Origin: an uncultured Collinsella sp.
Lineage (GTDB): Bacteria; Actinomycetota; Coriobacteriia; Coriobacteriales; Coriobacteriaceae
Assembly (NCBI GenBank): GCA_900546105.1
Contig: URBP01000087.1
Coordinates: 1-7,930 of the forward strand
Reading direction: 5' to 3'
DNA length: 7,930 nt
Part shown: in pieces, positions 5,818 to 7,930 of the stretch
How the letters are laid out: each line of letters opens with the position of its first letter
Position numbering within the stretch: the stretch's first letter is position 1
Program-made: the position numbers and the translations under genes
Notes under the pieces: generated by a model
Database searches by the model: none
What the model was told of the DNA's origin: nothing
What the model saw: only the letters and a program-made list of their open reading frames with translations

Positions 5818-6399
5818 CTACATAGTATGGGTCGAATAGACCGGATCATCACGCCAAAGTTCAACCGCATCACAAAGCGCAACGCCCTCACGCTCAGCAC
5901 GGGCGCGCGTAGCGTTCATATCGATCACGCGCTGGTTACTCGAGCCCCTAAAACGCAATGAGATATCATACAGATCCTGAACAAACGGGCCATCCACCAA
6001 CATGTCGAGACAGGCAAGGATACGGTCCGTGACCTCGGTATGGTGGCGGCCTCCCGGCATAAGCTCCTCGAGCACATCGCCGGTGAAGCACCAAATAGTC
6101 TTCCCCGACCCCGCTGGATAGGCCGCGCGAACACGCTCGACAAAATCAACGAGTCCCGCCTGATTCTCGGGCTCCATAGGCTCGCCGCCCAGAATCGTCA
6201 GGCCGTCAATAAAGGGATGATCGAGGCTCTCGATAATCTTGTCCTCGACGGCACGATCAAACGGCTCGCCCGCGGCAAAGTCCCACGCGACGGAGTTAAA
6301 GCAATTCTTGCAGCCACGACGGCACCCGCTCACAAACAGAGAAGTGCGGACGCCTTCTCCATCAGCAATGTCGAAATACTTAATGTTCGCGTAGTTCAT
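5818..6399 (-). CDS. nrdG: Anaerobic ribonucleotide reductase activating protein (radical SAM)
   Basis: NrdG uses a [4Fe-4S] cluster and S-adenosylmethionine to create the glycyl radical on NrdD. The 193-residue protein shows G-E-G-V-R-T-S-L-F-V-S-G-C-R-R-G-C-K-N-C (14-33), giving the radical SAM motif Cys26-x3-Cys30-x2-Cys33. It also has the G-G-E-P motif (71-74), V-D-G-P-F-V (135-140) and R-G-S-S-N-Q-R-V (151-158), which are typical of NrdG. Length is slightly above the compact E. coli form. ATG 6399 has AGGAAGG with 6 bases between and gives the usual M-N-Y-x-x-I-K start; a 16-residue longer frame runs into the inverted repeat and lacks a ribosome site. The partner nrdD lies upstream on the same strand but is separated by 427 bases, most of them in inverted repeats. 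A long hairpin ends 14 bases before the start codon. Confidence 0.96.
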   Translation of the reverse strand: MNYANIKYFDIADGEGVRTSLFVSGCRRGCKNCFNSVAWDFAAGEPFDRAVEDKIIESLDHPFIDGLTILGGEPMEPENQAGLVDFVERVRAAYPAGSGKTIWCFTGDVLEELMPGGRHHTEVTDRILACLDMLVDGPFVQDLYDISLRFRGSSNQRVIDMNATRARAEREGVALCDAVELWRDDPVYSTHTM

Positions 6400-6413
6400 A
6401 AGTAACCTTCCTG

Positions 6414-6499
6414 GGGGTCTGGAGTATATCATTCCGTCCTCAAACATTCTCGGCCTTTGGCCTGCGAAACTGCGGGCGGAACGATATACTCCAGACCCC
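6414..6499 (-). repeat. 23-bp inverted repeat (long hairpin) in the nrdG leader
   Basis: Arms are 6414-6436 and 6477-6499, sharing GGGGTCTGGAGTATATC followed by A/GTTCCG, with one difference in 23. The 40-base loop contains a small GGCC-TTT-GGCC hairpin (6452-6462). In RNA of the minus strand, the nrd-coding strand, the single difference becomes a G-U pair, so all 23 positions can pair; in plus-strand RNA it is an A-C mismatch. The stem ends 14 bases before the nrdG start, directly at the ribosome site. It may be an RNase III target, a translation control structure, or the end of a dispersed repeat. Confidence 0.75.
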
Positions 6500-6740
6500 T
6501 CGCGAGCGATACTCGGTGAACGAAGCGAACATCGAGCATAGGGTTCGAGGTCTGATAAATACTGAGTTGCAGCTCAACCGTTGCTGCAAGCAAATCGCTG
6601 CTGCAGCTCAACTCATTTCCGCTAAGAACTTCGAGGAGTGAGTAGGCTGCGCGCCGCATCTCAGCTACGTCAACTTGGCTGAGCCGAGAGGGCCGCTTGG
6701 GCTTTTGCTCGATATGAGTTCCGCACGCAAAGAAGGCCAC
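6429..6740 (-). CDS. Doubtful small open frame between nrdD and nrdG
   Basis: A 103-codon frame starting at GTG 6740. The protein begins M-A-F-F-A-C-G-T-H-I-E-Q-K-P-K-R-P and has a helix-like middle (A-E-M-R-R-A-A-Y-S-L-L-E-V-L, about 26-39); no domain is recognised and no membrane segment is seen. Against it being a gene: its start lies in the stem of the 6732-6754 hairpin, its end runs through the 23-bp inverted repeat, and its third codon positions look less GC-rich by eye than in neighbouring genes. For it: GAAGG lies about 9 bases before the GTG and the frame is open across the interval. It may be a chance frame in a repeat element. It is recorded so the 427-base interval is not left blank. 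Confidence 0.2.
   Translation of the reverse strand: MAFFACGTHIEQKPKRPSRLSQVDVAEMRRAAYSLLEVLSGNELSCSSDLLAATVELQLSIYQTSNPMLDVRFVHRVSLARGLEYIVPPAVSQAKGRECLRTE
6563..6615. repeat. Short inverted and direct repeats in the nrdD-nrdG interval
   Basis: TGAGTTG (6563-6569) and CAACTCA (6609-6615) are inverted copies. TGCAGCTCAAC occurs twice in the same orientation, at 6568-6578 and 6602-6612. Together they could fold into a small imperfect hairpin. The stretch 6500-6562 holds another weak stem: CTCGGTG with CATCGAG around an 11-base loop. No function is recognised. Confidence 0.4.
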
Positions 6741-6815
6741 TTAATGTGGCCTTCGTCTTGCGCAGGACTGTCCGAAATAGCGAGCAAATGCCCAAGCGGC
6801 CCTCCCGGCTCAGCC
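6677..6815. repeat. 139-base imperfect palindrome with 34-base arms after nrdD
   Basis: The arms are 6677-6710 and 6782-6815. They match at 32 of 34 positions as inverted copies; the shared core reads AGGGCCGCTTGGGC. The centre is the 9-bp hairpin at 6732-6754, and the DNA between hairpin and arms also shows weak inverted likeness, for example GCAAAG against GCGCAAG. The right arm begins 11 bases past the nrdD stop. No clear target-site duplication flanks it (caactt on the left, ccggag on the right). It resembles a small non-autonomous element or REP-like unit rather than a plain terminator. Confidence 0.7.
6732..6754 (-). terminator. Probable stem-loop terminator of nrdD
   Basis: GAAGGCCAC (6732-6740) and GTGGCCTTC (6746-6754) form a perfect 9-bp stem with a 5-base loop (TTAAT). 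On the minus strand it is followed by TTTGCG, so the U tract is short and overlaps the stem end. It lies 73 bases past the nrdD stop, at the centre of the larger palindrome. It may weaken transcription into nrdG or only protect the nrdD message end. Confidence 0.45.
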
Positions 6816-6826
6816 CCGGAGCGGTA

Positions 6827-7930
6827 TTAGAGATGCAGCACGCGGTCGCGGATCTCCTCGGTTCGGCCCTGGTTCCAGAACTGGGTACCGATGTAGCCGC
6901 ACGTACGACGAGCGACGTTCATCTTCTCCTGGTCACGATTGCCGCAATTGGGGCACTCCCACACCAGCTTGCCGTCATCCTCGACAATCTTAATCTCGCC
7001 GTCGTAGCCGCACACCTGGCAATAATCGCTCTTGGTGTTGAGCTCGGCGTACATGATGTTGTCGTAGATGTACTGCATCACGCGAATGACAGCCTTGAGG
7101 TTGTCCTGCATGTTGGGAACCTCAACGTAGGAGATAGCACCGCCCGGCGAAAGCTGCTGGAACATGCCCTCAAACTTAAGCTTGTCGAAAGCATCAATCT
7201 CCTCGGACACGTGGACGTGATAGCTGTTGGTAATGTAGCCCTTGTCCGTCACGCCCGGAATAATGCCAAAACGACGCTGCAGGCACTTGGCGAACTTGTA
7301 GGTCGTCGACTCCAACGGCGTACCGTACAGCGAGAAATCGATATCGCTTTCGGCCTTCCACTCGGCGCACTTGTCGTTCATGCGCTGCATGACGGCCATG
7401 GCAAACGGCGTGCCTTCCTTCTCGGTGTGGCTGTGGCCCGTCATGTACTTGACGCACTCATACAGGCCAGCATAGCCCAGGCTGATGGTAGAGTATCCGC
7501 CCACGAGCAGTTTGTCGATCGTCTCGCCCTTCTTCAGACGAGCGAGGGCGCCGTACTGCCACAAAATCGGTGCGGCATCCGAAAGCGTACCCATCAGGCG
7601 CTCATGACGGCACAGCAGGGCACGGTGGCACAGCTCAAGGCGCTCGTCGAAGATCTTCCAGAACTTGTCCATGTCCTGATGCGAGCTCAGCGCGACATCG
7701 GGCAGGTTGATGGTCACAACACCCTGGTTAAAGCGGCCATAGTACTTAGGTTTGGTCGGGTCATAGTTCAGCGCGTTGGCGACATTGTTAAAGCCGTTGC
7801 CCGAGCGGTCGGGCGTCAAGAAGCTGCGGCAACCCATGCAGGTGTAGCAATCGCCGTTGCCGGCGGTCTCGCCCTTAGACAGCTTGAGCTCGCGCATCTT
7901 CTTCTCGGAGATGTAGTCGGGCACCATGCG
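6827..7930 (-). CDS. nrdD: Anaerobic (class III) ribonucleoside-triphosphate reductase, C-terminal part
   Basis: This is the large subunit of the oxygen-sensitive reductase that turns ribonucleotides into deoxyribonucleotides. The gene runs off the right edge; 367 residues are visible of a protein usually about 700 or more. Numbering is from the methionine codon at 7927. M-G-C-R-S-F (31-36) is the probable active-site cysteine loop (Cys33). Cys303, Cys306, Cys325 and Cys328 form the C-terminal zinc site. R-R-T-C-G-Y-I-G (340-347) carries the glycyl radical residue, Gly344, encoded at 6896-6898, followed by F-W-N-Q-G-R and the R-V-L-H-L end. All catalytic parts visible are intact. The activator nrdG is downstream on the same strand. 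The formate- or thioredoxin-dependent subtype cannot be decided from this half. Confidence 0.97.
   Translation of the reverse strand, partial: RMVPDYISEKKMRELKLSKGETAGNGDCYTCMGCRSFLTPDRSGNGFNNVANALNYDPTKPKYYGRFNQGVVTINLPDVALSSHQDMDKFWKIFDERLELCHRALLCRHERLMGTLSDAAPILWQYGALARLKKGETIDKLLVGGYSTISLGYAGLYECVKYMTGHSHTEKEGTPFAMAVMQRMNDKCAEWKAESDIDFSLYGTPLESTTYKFAKCLQRRFGIIPGVTDKGYITNSYHVHVSEEIDAFDKLKFEGMFQQLSPGGAISYVEVPNMQDNLKAVIRVMQYIYDNIMYAELNTKSDYCQVCGYDGEIKIVEDDGKLVWECPNCGNRDQEKMNVARRTCGYIGTQFWNQGRTEEIRDRVLHL

Noticed and set aside
5290..5961. 223-residue plus-strand open frame
   Set aside because: It is antisense to folE and the end of nrdG, both certain genes, and has no domain or ribosome site.
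6400..6447. N-terminal extension of nrdG
   Set aside because: It runs into the long hairpin arm and lacks a ribosome site; ATG 6399 has one and gives the typical NrdG start.
6414..6499. NrdR box or known riboswitch before nrdG
   Set aside because: The arms do not resemble the NrdR consensus as I know it and no cobalamin or other riboswitch motif is recognised.
6563..6612. CRISPR-like direct repeats
   Set aside because: Only two 11-base copies, no array, no cas genes.

Overview
The window looks like chromosomal DNA of a GC-rich, strictly anaerobic bacterium, most likely a member of the Coriobacteriia close to Collinsella. This rests on the base composition, an oxygen-sensitive class III ribonucleotide reductase (nrdD, nrdG), and strong AGGAGG-type ribosome sites mixed with TTG starts. 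The genus is an inference from general impression, not from a search. There is no insertion sequence, phage gene, tRNA, rRNA or CRISPR array. Eight complete conserved genes and two edge-truncated genes cover nearly all of the DNA.

Layout, left to right. (1) Positions 1-143 hold the C-terminal tail of a Fur/PerR/Zur-type metalloregulator on the plus strand. It converges on a minus-strand set, read from right to left: a SlyD-like FKBP prolyl isomerase, a UreE-like metallochaperone whose start lies 3 bases past the isomerase stop, and a Cof-type HAD phosphatase. (2) From a divergent promoter region near 2111-2230 the plus strand carries an M19 dipeptidase and a YgjP-type zinc metallopeptidase. 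(3) Converging on these from the right is a minus-strand series: nrdD (cut by the window edge), nrdG, folE, an HD-domain hydrolase and folB. FolE makes dihydroneopterin triphosphate from GTP and FolB cleaves dihydroneopterin. The HD protein sits between their genes, coupled to folE, and is a candidate for the dephosphorylation step that links them. No folP or folK is present here.

The only long stretch without a conserved gene is 6400-6826, between nrdD and nrdG. It is rich in nested inverted repeats: a 139-base imperfect palindrome with 34-base arms just after nrdD, a 7-base hairpin with an 11-base direct repeat in the middle, and a 23-base-pair inverted repeat directly before the nrdG ribosome site. 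The single mismatch in the 23-bp repeat is a G-U pair only in RNA of the nrd-coding strand. A 103-codon open frame crosses the interval but has doubtful coding character.

The most interesting points are the UreE-like/SlyD-like gene pair with no urease gene in view, the HD hydrolase in the folate cluster, and the structured interval between nrdD and nrdG. None is proven to be a new system from sequence alone.
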